A stretch of 64,000 nucleotides of DNA from Oreohelix idahoensis (taxonomy: Eukaryota > Mollusca > Gastropoda > Stylommatophora > Oreohelicidae), in the NCBI GenBank assembly GCA_024509875.1, contig JAMPIV010003464.1, forward strand, positions 1 to 64,000, written 5' to 3'. Shown one piece after another: positions 22,741 through 34,539 of this stretch. The position numbers and the translations under genes were made by a program. The stretch's first letter is position 1. Each line of letters opens with the position of its first letter. The notes under the pieces were generated by a model that was not told where the DNA came from, ran no database searches, and worked only from the letters and a program-made list of their open reading frames with translations.

Positions 22741-23029
22741 TTTTTACAGAATCACACCATAAAGGGATATGACGTAATAGAGATATGCGTTTAGGAGCAG
22801 AAGTAGGAATAACTGAGCAGAAGTGTGAACATCGTCTGCTAGTGGACTTCTCCTGTGTGTTTGATGGTGTGATGACGTGTTTTTAAGATGCTCCAGATAT
22901 TGAAGTGTCCGTACAAATTTTATTCTTCTATGCCATCAAGAGTCTTCTATGAGATGTCCATATGATTTGCGAATGAACAGGAAGTATTTATAATATATTT
23001 TGTGTCGTGGTGTTACAATAAAGAAGTCG

Positions 23030-23411
23030 AAATGAGACGGCGTTTGACAAGATCACCTGGAGCTAACTTTGGAACTGCTTGGCAAGGAAAAACATTCCAG
23101 CACCTCTGATTAAGCGATACATAGCTTCTACAAATCTTGCAGAAATTATGTGAGGACAGCAACACATAAATCAGAAGAGTTCAGGACGATCACTCGTGTA
23201 AGACAAGGGGATACCCTGTCACCTTATCTTTTCATACTCCTCATGGATGATGTCATCAAGGCATATAAGGAGAGGACAGGGGTACCAGAAGATGAGACAG
23301 GTCTGTATTTCAGAACTGGCATTAGCTGATGCTGTTGCGTTAATTGTAAAATTAGAGACATGTCTTCAATCCAACCTGCAAGTCTGGAAGGAAAAGCTGG
23401 AGAAGAGAACG
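23030..23411 (+). pseudogene. LINE-E reverse transcriptase, 5' part of split copy
   Basis: Decayed RT palm in mixed frames: LWNCLARKNIPAPLIKRYIA, then VRQGDTLSPYLFILLMDDV at 23190-23250, and ISELALADAVALI near 23320-23350, where the catalytic F/YADD is changed to LADA. It ends in QSNLQVWKEKLEK at 23410. The LINE-E sequence resumes about 13.5 kb away at 36900 with the next expected RT block. The CR1-like element between them is therefore an insertion into LINE-E. Confidence 0.75.
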
Positions 23412-23414
23412 AAC

Positions 23415-23977
23415 GAACGAACGAACTTTATTTTCAAAAGGTTGAGAATTGGGCACGCTGGCCCGTCTGACATTGTGTACTTCCTTTCTCTCACCTTTCA
23501 TACTGAATTCATTTATTGCCATATGCATTTTACATATCATTGGTACATACGATTGTATGAATATTGACTGAGTTGTTTCTTAGGTTATGTGGAAGACAAT
23601 TCCATAGATTCGCAACAGAGTACGAATAAGCTTTTCTTGAATAAGTCAAGCTTAGACTTGGGCACTTGCAATTTGTTAAAGCGTTGACTGCGTCTTTCGT
23701 TGTATTTGAACATTGGCCACAGATATGCTGGAACATTATCTGGCAGTAATTTGTGAAACATTCTTTTTTGTTAAACAGAAGGCTCTTTCTTACGACGATT
23801 ATACATAGAGTTGTATGTGCATTAACGTTTTCAATTAGTGAGGTACCAATATAGAACTGAAATGTTGTTTTTTCTGAATTTTGTAATATTTGTGTAGTTG
23901 ATATTAACATGCATTTTGTTTTAATGATATTTATTAACATGCAATTTCCGTTGCACCATTTAATCAGATTATCTGTA
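23415..23977 (-). pseudogene. CR1-like RT C-terminus and 3' UTR
   Basis: Continues the RT across the LTR insertion: NLIKWCNGNC, NIIKTKCMLISTTQILQNSE and TTFQFYIGTSLIENVNAHTT, homologous to 61250-61410. A deletion then joins it to KSLLFNKKECFTNYCQIM and SVANLWNCLPHNLRNNSVN (23590-23770). The 3' UTR carries GACGGGCC and AATAAAGTTCG. The RT thumb is shortened and the frame is only partly open. Confidence 0.85.
23973..23977. repeat. target site duplication CTGTA, left
   Basis: CTGTA directly before the left LTR, matched by CTGTA at 31512-31516 directly after the right LTR. The flanking CR1 frame joins correctly across one copy of this 5-mer. Confidence 0.95.
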
Positions 23978-25185
23978 TGTCACTGCTTGTTTTCTTTAGT
24001 AACACTTTCAGTCGTAGATATTCGATCCAACTTGACTATAAACCACCAACTGATAAGAAGCTGCCAGTTTGTGAGGGTGGGATTGCGTAGGTGTGCCGTC
24101 GTATCTGTGTTAGGTATGTATTAGTGAGTGTGTGCTAGAACAGTCACTCACAACACAGGTACGCACATAGAAGTCATAGATGGTTGTAAACGGTGGTGAC
24201 ATTTAACAATGGTTTATTAAGTCACAGCACATCATCACGTAGACATAAGACGAATACACCGTTACAACAAAAGGTACGAATTATCGCTGCACTCAACAGA
24301 CTGCACACTAAGCAGTTAACAATAATATCAGCGCTATAATGTCCTCACGACTCTTAAGACTGCACTCACGGCAGTTAATAATAATATCAGCGCTCTAATG
24401 TCCTCACGACTCATAAGACTGCACTCACGGCAGTTAATAATAATATCAGCGCTATAATGTCATCACGACTCATAAGACTGCACTCACGGCAGTTAATAAT
24501 AATATTATAATGTCATCACGTGGAATATTGGCCTTAGTATTCAAAATACTGCCTACACTGCATTTTACAAATAACTCATAATGTCATTACGTGAAATATT
24601 GGACATAGTACTCACAATACTTCAATATCCATAAACTCTACCTCCGCGGGAAATAATGGCCTCTTAAATCATATCTTCACAAAAATATCCTCTACTAGGA
24701 AATACTGCCTGTACATATTAAGGAATCTAACATCTTCGCATTAAATATCCACTTATCCAAAAAACACAGCGAAAACCATCGCTAGACATATTCCTAGTGC
24801 TCTGCGCAGACACACACTTATAGGCTGACTCCCTCAGTCAACGCCCAGGACACAATGCTCTCTCGTACACACCCAGGGCACACACTGTGAACTCCCTGTC
24901 ACGAGACTCGACTGTTAGAAACCCCACTCAGTCAAAATACATGCAGGTTAGCCGCGAGCTAATCACAGCTCAATAGAACTCAGGGATAAATTCCTCACAG
25001 GCGTGACTTAACGCTGTGAGTAGCGATCATCGCTCTGTTCTCGATCATACGAGAAGATATTATTCCTATCCCAAATTTAAACAAGCATCAGCTTAATCGG
25101 GCATTCAAGCGCCACAACCCATAATATAACTTGTCCAAAAAACATTTCAAAGATCACTTCCCTTCCATAGGATCTACTCGTAACA
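23978..25185 (-). repeat. 3' LTR (left copy), 1208 bp
   Basis: Direct repeat of 30303-31511 with only scattered single-base differences and small indels. On the plus strand it starts TGTCACTGCTTG and ends TACTCGTAACA, the usual TG...CA termini. It contains a 59-bp tandem repeat at 24296-24520. In element orientation (minus strand) this is the downstream LTR. Confidence 0.95.
24296..24520. repeat. 59-bp tandem repeat inside left LTR
   Basis: About four units with the core ACTGCACTCACGGCAGTTAA and a spacer ending ATCAGCGCTATAATGTC. Full units start at 24349 and 24408. The same array is in the other LTR at 30622-30846, so it was present before insertion. Repeats at such a position may act as transcriptional enhancers, but this is inference. 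Confidence 0.9.
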
Positions 25186-27440
25186 GTTTCCCACACACCC
25201 GAGGGAAAAATTGATTCTATCATTCTTTTTAAAATGAAACTCCCATAATTTAGAAAATAAAAAAGCTCTAACATATACCTACAAAAACGTTATCTTATGA
25301 TAAACCAAAATAGTACATATCAAAAATATCAGCAGTAAGTGTAAAAATGATGTGTCCTACAAAATCAAAGAAGAATACTAAAATTAATCTAATACAAAAC
25401 CAAGCTAAGTATGTTCAATACAGACTAAACAGGAAACAACCAATAGTAAAAGAAAAGACAAGATCAAAAAACGAAATATGATTCGTAATGGAGGAAAATG
25501 TGAAATCAAAATATGAGAAAAATAAAATAAAATCTCAAGATAACAATCAAGTTATACAATTCCTTAAATGTAAATAAATACAATTATTATCTTAAGTTAT
25601 ATTTAATCTAACAATACAAAGAATGAAAGTATAACAAACGTAACGAGAAAAAGTATACGAGAAGCATGAAGTGAACGTAAGTGAAGCACAGAAGTATAAA
25701 CGAAATATGAAAAGATACTGAAGAGACAATAGAAAAGATGTAAAGTAATGATGAATAGTCAACAAAGACTGATGGAAAGTAAAGATGAAAATGTAGAGAA
25801 CAATAGTAACAATACATTATAATAACTATCTAAATTAAAGAATGTATTGTCTAAATAATTACAATCATAATCGAAAATTACAACACAAAATGTAACTAAA
25901 TTATAAAACTTATACCTAACTAAAATAAATTATACTAAATATCAAAGCTATCAAAAATTTCGCACTGATGGACAGTCACGCGCTAAACACAGAAAAAATA
26001 CATCAAAACATCAAAACAATTTCAAAGAACTAATGTCACTTACACATTACTAACTATAATATACTGTCTAGCGCTGGTGCAAAAAAAAAAAGAATATCAC
26101 AATGTCAAAAAAAAATAATACATTTTCAAAAAAAAAAATAAAATACCAAAATGTTTCACAACGCTAAATTCCAAAAAGAGAAAAAATAGTATTACATATG
26201 CAAACAATTCAAAGTTATAATTAATAAACTAATCAGTGAAATCAACTTTAAGAAAAATGAAGGTCATATAAACAATCTATCTCTAAACAGACACACATCA
26301 ACGAATGTAAGTTTAATTTAACCTTTAAATTCTTTCAGTAGACAATTACGTTGAGCTCAGCTACAGTGTTAATTGGCTATAATTTTACGTCTTACTCAAC
26401 TTGGTATGATATACCCTATAAATAAATCTACAATCTGTTGCTACTGAAAAAAATCAAAAAAGGTCCTATAAAATTATCTGCAAAAAATTTTCAAAACAAA
26501 TAAATTATTTATCAACTAATCTGCTAAGAAAATGCTGCATGCATGACTGGCAAGAAAATCAAGTTCTGGAAAAATCAAAGTTTCACAATATGTTAACAAA
26601 TCCAAATACAAAATCATTTCAGATACATACAAGCTATTTTCAAAATTCCATTTCACAACATAACAGATAATTCATATCTTCTCTGTATGTCTTAATGTAT
26701 TAATTAAACATGGCATCAAAACATGACAACAACAACAACAACAACAAAAATTAAATTAAGTGAATAACAACCACTCAGAATTATCTAAAAGTTACCACTA
26801 CATCAACACAGTAAATGAGTTTGTGCATAGGGCTGGCAAACTCATCACGTACAAAAACTAACCTAACAATCACAGTTAAAAAAATTCAAAGTACGATATA
26901 GGAGTATAAAGATAAATGAATGTGATCCAAGTCAGCATGGATTTGTGACTAGCGTGTATAAATATAACCGCTTATAGGATTCATCAAAAATTACAGTCAT
27001 TTAAATAACAATAAAACAAAAAAGATTATGGCAATCAAATGATGCATCATAATATCACAACGAAATTACATGTTATTCTAAAAATAACAACATATCATGT
27101 ACGATATCATAGAATACAAAAAATATTTACTGTCTAAAAAAAATCAGACGTAAACACCCCAATTTCTTTAGAACGTGCTTGACCCTCAGCAAGTAACACA
27201 TCAGACGATAGTTGGACGCTGTCTGGTTTCGCTTGAACAAACACCCGAGCGCAAAGTTGACCTACATATTTGACCGATACTGTAAACAGGAGCGTTGACT
27301 CATTTATCGCGAAGTCGCTTCTGTCAAAAAATACAAATGAAAATTTCCATTTTACTCAATGGTAGAATTTAATGTGGAAAAAATACGTAAAAGTTAATTT
27401 GACAATTACCCAGCACTGTGGTTTGTGTAAAGTACTGGTC
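25186..27440. other. AT-rich internal region of LTR element, non-coding
   Basis: Very AT-rich with no retroviral-type motif on either strand. A (CAA)n run lies at 26723-26748. The fifteen bases next to the left LTR (25186-25200) read GGGTGTGTGGGAAAC on the minus strand, a weak polypurine-tract candidate in the expected place. This is where pol would lie in an autonomous relative. Confidence 0.6.
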
Positions 27441-27449
27441 TCTTCACGA

Positions 27450-27610
27450 TGTCATCAACTCTTTCCTTGACACACAGTAGACAACACAGAATGCTTAGGC
27501 TCAACTTGACCATAACTGAAGGTCGCCACTGCTGTATTCTGCAATAAAGTTTTACACCTAACACAATGAGATGCTCTCTCGACATCAAAATTAGAACAAG
27601 CAGTATCATT
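27450..27610 (-). pseudogene. remnant of gag-protease junction with CxxC motif
   Basis: Minus-strand frame with TACSNFDVERASHCVRCKTL followed by LQNTAVATFSYGQVEPKH and a stop. It aligns by eye with the module before the protease in the Gypsy copies at 20030-20150 and 41080-41230 (CPEC, then a TIF/TLF stretch, then CGHPLP/CGHPFP). The second half of the metal-binding pattern (CGH) is lost here. It links the gag-only LTR element to the same Gypsy lineage. Confidence 0.55.
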
Positions 27611-28285
27611 CAATAGACCATTATTATTCTTATTACCTTGCTTATAAAAAATCTTAGGCCTTCGTTGAGGAAAGTCACTCTGGTGATGTGAAGTAAAATT
27701 TGGGATTTATTATGTCTATAGAAATTATTGTTAATTCCTCTATCATGACAATTGTTATGCCTATCACTCAAGTTAGCATGGTTGTGAAAAAACTCTTTTC
27801 CTTGAAAACAATATTTATCAGATGTGTTTCGTTTTCCTTCCGAAAAATTACCGCAAAATTGGTACCCTTTGGTGTAATTATTTCTATCATACTTTCCAAT
27901 ATTCTTATCATCAAAACTTTGAGAACTGTTAAATTGTTTACAGTTCCCTGGAGAAGAAAAAATATTATTTACTGATCTCTCTTGGTACTGTTTAATCCTG
28001 GGATTATGTCTTTTCTCAAAACTGTTTTTATTTTTCTCTGTTGGAATATGCTTACTATTTGTGTCAAACTGTCTGAGCTGAGTTTGACAAGCAATAGGGC
28101 TGAAAATATCTTTATTGTTTTGCACGAAATAGTTCTCCTCTTTAGGACGGGTACTAATAGTTTTATCCCCTTTCTTTTCATAATTAACAGACCTGGCTGT
28201 TACACCAGAATCTTTGTTAGTCTGACGCCAAGAATTATTATCACAAGCAATGGTGTCATAAATTCGTGTAAAATTATATTTACCA
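27610..28285 (-). pseudogene. gag nucleocapsid-like Asn/Lys-rich region
   Basis: Minus-strand frame rich in Asn, Lys, Ser and His (DRHNNCHDRGINNNFYRHNK near the end), resembling the Asn/Arg-rich C-terminus of the Gypsy gag at 19600-19900. It overlaps the preceding coiled-coil frame (28200-29171) by about 85 bp in the -1 frame. The overlap contains no textbook slippery heptamer, so a mutation is as likely as programmed frameshifting. Confidence 0.6.
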
Positions 28286-29171
28286 CGAAAGGATCTTCAC
28301 CATGTCTGCCATTTCTTTCAGCAAAAAGTGTATGAATCTGACTTTTAGCTTTAGTGCTCTGATGATAAGCACTTTTCTGTCTATCACTGTCAACATTGAC
28401 AGAAGACCACATTTTGTTTTTCAAAACCATATCTAGTAAGCCATATATTCTTTCCCTTGCTTCCGCAATTTCATTATCTTTAAGTGAAATCTCTTCACTT
28501 AACCTTTTATTTAACTCCTTAACAGCCAAAACTTTGTCGCTTTCTTCTGCTAGTAATTTCTCAACCTTAATCAATTTGTCTTTCTCCACCATTAACTCTT
28601 CCACTCTCTCTTTATCATCCCTCTCAATCTCACTATCATGGTCATTCGTAAGCCTATCAACCTTTTCTGGTAATACCGCATTCTTTTCTTTAAGTTGGCG
28701 ACCGAGGACCATGTTATAATTTAATAGACCAACAAGTGTTCTATTATAGGACTTTTCACGCTCCTTGGTCTGAATTTCCAGCTTCTCATACATCTGTTTC
28801 TTTTCTTGAAGTTCCTGCATGAGATTTCTAACTTCCCCATGTTTGTCTTCTATGTGAGCTTCTAACTGTTTGATCCTCAATAATGCTGAATCCCAACATG
28901 GTTGAACAATAGCAAGTTCCGAGTTTGTCTTAGGCAAATCACTCGTAAGTCTCGAGACTGTTTCATGTAGCTTACTCTCTTCAGCAGTACATTCCAAGAA
29001 GTTTTTCCTTTGTTGTTTTTTCGTTCTTAATTCCTCATCTTCTAACCTCTTTTCCTGCTCTTCTGAAATGCCGTAGAAAATTATCCTGTGTATTTTCCTC
29101 ACTATATGATCATGTTTAACATCAGTATAGTTGTACACGAATGAACGAAGGTAACGTAATAATTCTGCCAA
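28200..29171 (-). CDS. coiled-coil gag-like protein of LTR element, ~323 residues
   Basis: Long open frame on the minus strand. Residues 35-240 are a continuous coiled coil full of Glu, Lys and Leu heptads (LEDEELRTKKQQRKNFLE, IKQLEAHIEDKHGEVRNLMQ, KELNKRLSEEISLKDNE). The last part turns basic, then hydrophobic once the wrong frame is entered. The first codon of the open stretch is not ATG. The short acidic frame at 29374-29180 lies directly upstream and probably supplies the true N-terminus after one frameshift. The position after the 5' LTR and before the Asn-rich frame fits gag. The function would be particle assembly. Confidence 0.6.
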   Translation of the reverse strand: MAELLRYLRSFVYNYTDVKHDHIVRKIHRIIFYGISEEQEKRLEDEELRTKKQQRKNFLECTAEESKLHETVSRLTSDLPKTNSELAIVQPCWDSALLRIKQLEAHIEDKHGEVRNLMQELQEKKQMYEKLEIQTKEREKSYNRTLVGLLNYNMVLGRQLKEKNAVLPEKVDRLTNDHDSEIERDDKERVEELMVEKDKLIKVEKLLAEESDKVLAVKELNKRLSEEISLKDNEIAEARERIYGLLDMVLKNKMWSSVNVDSDRQKSAYHQSTKAKSQIHTLFAERNGRHGEDPFVVNIILHEFMTPLLVIIILGVRLTKILV

Positions 29172-29179
29172 ATCCTTGA

Positions 29180-29374
29180 CTATCCTATATGAGAAACAGA
29201 ACGAAAATTCTCCTCAACAAAATAGTTTAGGGCTCTTGACGCATTAATCAAAAATTCGTCCATTACTTCTGCTTCAAGGGCTGGGCCTTGCAATCCATCA
29301 TCATCTCTACCTTTCTTCAATAAATATCCCAATATTGGCATCATATCATCAGGATCCCTATCCTCATCATCCAT
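29180..29374 (-). pseudogene. acidic N-terminal part of gag-like protein
   Basis: Begins with an ATG and reads MDDEDRDPDDMMPILGYLLK, then continues for 64 residues to a stop. The next frame opens within 10 bp. Probably the natural start of the gag-like ORF of the LTR element, separated from the coiled coil by a frameshift. Confidence 0.55.
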
Positions 29375-30302
29375 CGTGACTTACTTATTTGGTTCACTGT
29401 ATATGTATCAATCAACTTTCCAACCCTCACAGTTAAATAACTATACAACAAATTGCAACTATTCCTAATTACTGTCTTATCAATTTCTATTCAAGAACCT
29501 TTATATGGTCATATCCATATCAGGGAGGTCCACATATGTCATTAGCCATAACTTACTTATACATCAAATTCTAATGATATGTCCCTATAGACATAAACAA
29601 CAAAACAACAGAATAGTAATGTATAGAATTGAAAGGCTCGATGACATGCATGAAATGACACAATTTACACCACAAAAGCCACTTATCTGTCCAAAATCCC
29701 GCTCCTTTCCGCCAACACACTGGATATCACAAAGTTCTGAGGCTAAAATAGTCCACCGCAGAAAAGGTACTGGAACTCGACACGTTTCCCTTCAGGTACT
29801 TGCTTGAAAATGATATGTGCTTGACCAATGCACACAACGACAGGAACCGTTATACTGCAATGCTGCAACACTTGACTTGTATTGTACGTGTACAAGGGCT
29901 GGAACTGACTTGAATTGTAAGTGTACAAGGGCTGGAACTGCCGCACATCTGTTCGTACTTGAAGTTAATAACTAGAACAGATGATCTTACCAATCTTATC
30001 TTGTGGCACACGTGTAGAAGGATTGGAAATAGCGCTTCCATACATTTAAACTTGTATTCAATAACTAGATCAGTTACTGGAATCCGTTGTCAACTCTGAT
30101 AATGACCACTGTAACAGCAGTGGTGTGTAGAATTCAAGTGTAGAATATGTTGAAAATGTCTTGCCACAAACGTCCACAAGCCCTCAACGCGAATATCGTT
30201 GCGCCGCACAGGCAGATTGTAAATAGGTCGAAGTTCACTCAAACTCCTGTTACGCGAATGTCATATGTATTCGTTCCAAGTTGAATACTGGCCCACCAGA
30301 TA
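29375..30302 (-). other. 5' leader of the LTR element
   Basis: About 930 bp between the 5' LTR (30303-31511, minus orientation) and the first gag-like ATG. It holds two copies of a 29-bp sequence around GTGTACAAGGGCTGGAACTG (29889-29940) and no ORF with a known domain. Confidence 0.6.
30280..30298 (-). promoter_or_regulatory. candidate primer binding site
   Basis: On the minus strand, 4 bases after the LTR, the sequence is TGGTGGGCCAGTATTCAAC. Its complement (plus strand) ends in GGCCCACCA, like the 3' end of a tRNA with its CCA, preceded by GTTGAATAC, which resembles a T-loop (GTTCGAAT). I did not identify which tRNA. No comparable site exists beside the left LTR, which fixes the element's orientation. 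Confidence 0.6.
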
Positions 30303-31511
30303 TGTTACTGCTTGTTTTCTTTAGTAACACTTTCAGTCGTAGATATTCGATCCAACTTGACTATAAACCACCAACTGATAAGAAGCTGCCAGTTTGTGAG
30401 GGTGGGATTGCGTAGGTGTTCCGTCGTATCTGTGTTAGGTATGTATTAGTGAGTGTGTGCTAGAACAGTCACTCACAACACAGGTACGCACATAGAAGTC
30501 ATAGATGGTTGTAAACGGTGGTGACATTTAACAATGGTTTATTAAGTCACAGCACATCATCACGCAGACATAAGACGAATACACCGTTACAACAAAAGGT
30601 ACGAATTATCGCTGCACTCAACAGACTGCACACTCGGCAGTTAACAATAATATCAGCGCTATAATGTCCTCACGACTCATAAGACTGCACTCACGGCAGT
30701 TAATAATAATATCAGCGCTATAATGTCATCACGACTCATAAGACTGCACTCACGGCAGTTAATAATAATATCAGCGCTATAATGTCCTCACGACTCATAA
30801 GACTGCACTCACGGCAGTTAATAATAATATCATAATGTCATCACGTGGAATATTGGCCTTAGTACTCAAAATACTGCCTACACTGCAGTTTACAAATAAC
30901 TCATAATGTCATCACGTGAAATATTGGCCATAGTACTCAAAATACTTCAATATCCATAAACTCTACCTCCGCGGGAAATAATGGCCTCTTAAATCATATC
31001 TTCACAAAAATATCCTCTACTAGGAAATACTGGCCTGTACATATTAAGGCCTCTAACATCTTCGCATTAAATATCCACTTATCCAAAAAACACAGCGAAA
31101 ACCATCGCTAGACATATTCCTAGTGCTCTGCGCAGACACACACTTATAGGCTGACTCCCTCAGTCAACGCCCAGGACACAATGCTCTCTCGTACACACCC
31201 AGGGCACACACTGTGAACTCCCTGTCACGAGACTCGACTGTTAGAAACCCCACTCAGTCAAAATACATGCAGGCTAGCCGCGAGCTAATCACAGCTCAAT
31301 ACAACTCAGGGATAAATTCCTCACAGGCGTGACTTAACGCTGTGAGTAGTGATCATCGCTCTGTTCTCGATCATACGAGAAGATATTATTCCTATCCCAA
31401 ATTTAAACAAGCATCAGCTTAATCGGCCATTCAAGCGCCACAACCCATAATTTAACTTGTCCAAAAAACATTCCAAAGATCACTTTCCTTCCATAGGATC
31501 TACTCGTATCA
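30303..31511 (-). repeat. 5' LTR (right copy), 1209 bp
   Basis: Partner of 23978-25185. Starts TGTTACTGCTTG and ends TACTCGTATCA on the plus strand. Contains the 59-bp tandem repeat at 30622-30846. The promoter of the element should lie here on the minus strand, but I could not pick out a TATA box with confidence. Confidence 0.95.
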
Positions 31512-31516
31512 CTGTA
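31512..31516. repeat. target site duplication CTGTA, right
   Basis: Second copy of the 5-bp duplication flanking the LTR element (see 23973-23977). It lies within the CR1-like RT coding sequence. Confidence 0.95.
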
Positions 31517-33440
31517 TCATTTTTAACAGTAGTTCGAGTGAATTACAATTGTTATCACTCGTGTAAACAGTACAGTCGCCTGTAAACAGGACATAGGATG
31601 AGTGCATGATGTGTAGTGGAAGGTCATAAATATATACGGCAAAAAGTAGACGACCAAATACAGATCCCTGAGGACGCCTATATTTATCACTGCTTAGATT
31701 GAATATGGGTTATTGTAAGAAACTACACGTTTTCTGTCTGACAGGAATGATTTAATTGTTGCCCCTAGTTGAAAGTTTACTTTGATGTTACTAGTTTTTT
31801 TTAATTAAAATAACGTGTTCTGTCATATTAAATGCCTTTTTAAATTCTACAAAGACTGCCCCACACATGTTGTCGTTTTCAAAATGTTGGTGCCAGTTGT
31901 CTATCATCTTTTTAGAGCAGTGTTACATGAATGTTTAGGTGTAAACTCCGACTGACTATCAATGAGCAAGTCGTTGTTAACTAGGTGTTGTAGCGTTTTT
32001 ATATGTATATGTTTTTCCAGTGGTTTAATAGTGATGATATTAGAGAGATTGGCCTATAGTTACCAAAGTTACAATTATCGGAGAAACCAGGTTTGAAAAG
32101 AGGATTTACCGTAACGACTTTAAAGTGCGACGGGAAATACCTCTTTGCGATACATAGATTGTATTTGTATGTTAGTGAATCGCTAATAACTGGCGCAGCT
32201 TAGCGCAGTATTCGATTACTGATTCCGTCAATTCCTGATGAGTCATTCTCTTTAAGGCCTGGAAGATAGTTAAATACTTCATTAACTGTCATAAACGAAA
32301 TTTCGGATGGGATTGTGTTGGTACATTTGTTCTCACAGAATATAACAGTTGACCTAGGTCAAAAGTTGAATCTGGTATCGTAGATTTAAGACTGGTTATT
32401 TCTGTCTGAAAGTAATTGCTGAAGTCTGTACAAGCAAATGAGGTATTAGGGTTAACGAGTCTGGCGAATTTCGTTTGTTTACTAATGTGTTGTTTGCTTT
32501 CAACATATCTTTACTGTTTGTTTTGTTCTGAACTAAGTTTTTAAAGTGTGTTTTCTTTTCTCTACGTATTAAATATTGTACCTTGTTTCTTTGTGCTCTG
32601 TATGTGTTAAAGTCTTTATTTTTGTGAGCTCGATCTCGTTGCCTCATGGCTTCTAGCACTGCTGGTGTGATCCAAGGAGATTTGATCTGTCGTTTCACAC
32701 GACCTTCTTTAGTTGGTACGTGGTTATCAAACACGCGATAAAAGATACGTGTCCAATGAGCAATGACGTCGTCGGGATCAGAAAGCTAGTAAACACTGGC
32801 TAGAGGTGCAGATCTCAAATCATGTAAAAATAGTTCCAGTTGAAATTTTTTAAACTTCTAAATTTAATACTTATATGTTTATTTCTGGGAGCTTTATATT
32901 TATTCTTTGAATACGTGCAACATATAGGATAGTGGTCACTCATTGCGACAGTAGGAACAGAGCATTCTATAATGTTTTCTGCACAGGGGACGTAGATTTG
33001 GTCAATTGTTGTGGATGATGTTGTTGTTACTCTGGTATGCGGCTTGACTATTTGTTTTCAGTTGTAAGATGGTATGCTTTTTTCATACGTTTGGCTAGTG
33101 TTGTGCATGTCGATGTTGAAGTCGTCTGGAAGAATAATTGCTTTAGCAGTGGTAAAATCGTCATACCAGATGGTTCCTGCACTGGGATTTCTATAAATAT
33201 ACCCGACTAGAAATTGTCCCTTACTCGGTGTTTTTTTATATTAACCATATGCGCTCGGTCTCTGCTGTCTCTAAATCGCATCTGCTGCGAGAACTAATAG
33301 AAGTGGAAATATATACCATTATACCTGTTTCTAGCTTCTCAGCTGGGTCTCGTTGAACAGTTTTAAAGCCTTGTGGTGCAATATCATCAGCTGATATGTT
33401 GCCATTCAACCGACTTTTCGAAAGTCCAAAAACATGACAT
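31517..33440 (-). pseudogene. CR1-like ORF2: endonuclease, linker and RT N-terminal half
   Basis: Read downwards. Endonuclease: SADDIAPQGFKTVQRDPAEK near 33410-33350, IILPDDFNIDMHN near 33130 (catalytic DFN) and TIDQIYVPCAENIIECSV with VAMSDHYPICCTYS near 33000-32930 (catalytic SDH kept). Linker: KRQIKSPWITPAVLEAMRQR, NTYRAQRNKVQYLIRREK (32700-32570). RT: PQGSVFGRLLFAVYIYDLPL near 31670-31610, then LFTGDCTVYTSDNNCNSLEL, where the catalytic FADD is FTGD. The LTR element then interrupts at 31511. Multiple frameshifts are present. Confidence 0.82.
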
Positions 33441-34023
33441 ATTTGATTCAGAATTCATGTAAGCTCACAAAGTGTGCCTAATAGATGGTAAATGTTTAGA
33501 TGACCTAGCCGTAGACCATACTTAATAAGCCATAGTGTCCGATTTGTATGCATTTTATTTATGAGGGGGGAGGGGTAAAAAACAATTAAAAACAGAAGCA
33601 GTGTTAACACGAAAAAAACAATTATTTAGAATAATGAACTTTACCAGGTAAGTGAAAGTAAAAATGGTAGTACTTAACTTACGAAAAACTTGCAATTGCA
33701 ATGGACTGAAACTGTCTGGAGTATATGAAAATAGTCCCACAAAAGCAGGCATGCACAGTTTCCCACAACACTCAAAATCTAACAAAGTAATTACAGTACA
33801 GAGAAAGTACGAATTTAAAATAGTCGAAAATCAAACAAGTTAAAAACTTTTAAAGGCCTGTAGTTAATGGAATACGAGTGTTCCAAGAAAGTAACAACGT
33901 ACTTATTAGTTTAGGCGTAACAGTGATCCGACTACATTACAGAGAGTCGGCTATTGTCGCAGGGATTCAGTCAGTGAAAAAGTTTGTGTGTAGTCATCAT
34001 CGATGATCGATGTCTCTGTCTGG

Positions 34024-34416
34024 TCAGTAGTAGTGGCCACGTAGCACAGACATCATTAGTGCTTGGCTGAGTGATGTAGGGCTGAATTGCATCAGGTAAC
34101 CAAGTTCTGGATTCCACTGAGGACGATGATGTTGGTTACGTGAGGAAGAATGACTGTAGATTTTGTCTGTCGTCGTTTCAACACTGCTAGGAGGTTTCTG
34201 GGTCTGGGATCTTGTGACACTGCTCGTAGAACTGTCCTGTAATTTGTTTGTAAGGGACTGTGTTATAAGCAGTTTAGGAAACATAACATCAAAACATTCG
34301 GCTTCCTGACTGTTAGTGGCATTATGGTTGTTGTAAGGTAAGCCACTCCCAATAGGTGCGCTTCTATGAGGGGTTGGTAAGGTATGTTGTGCATTATCGT
34401 CAATGGCTGATCTCAT
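34024..34416 (-). pseudogene. CR1-like ORF1 C-terminal tail or inter-ORF frame
   Basis: A 130-residue frame rich in Ser, Thr, Gln and His between the esterase-like domain and the endonuclease. It is probably the unstructured tail of ORF1. No motif allows a functional call. Confidence 0.4.
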
Positions 34417-34539
34417 GGTAGATTGGTTTTTTCTCTGCGTATTTTGGTTACCGTTTTGCGTACGCTCAGGATATTTAATGTTTTTTGCTAGGATGCTGCT
34501 TCCTAGTTTGGATATATGTATTTAATCTGTGTAGAGGCG

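Larger units (their letters stand above)
23978..31511 (-). mobile_element. 7.5-kb LTR retrotransposon, gag only, no pol
   Basis: Two 1.21-kb LTRs with TG...CA ends and a perfect 5-bp target duplication delimit it. The minus-strand orientation follows from the gag frames and from a primer-binding-site candidate just inside the right LTR. Internal order (minus): leader (30302-29375), gag-like frames (29374-27610), a short CxxC-containing remnant (27610-27450), then about 2.2 kb of AT-rich DNA without RT, RNase H or integrase motifs. The high similarity of the two LTRs suggests it inserted recently compared with the surrounding elements. It looks like a non-autonomous element that must borrow enzymes from a relative. 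Confidence 0.9.

Noticed and set aside
28200..28285. Programmed -1 frameshift between coiled-coil and Asn-rich gag frames
   Set aside because: The overlap and direction would fit, but no X-XXY-YYZ heptamer is in phase; a simple mutation is sufficient.
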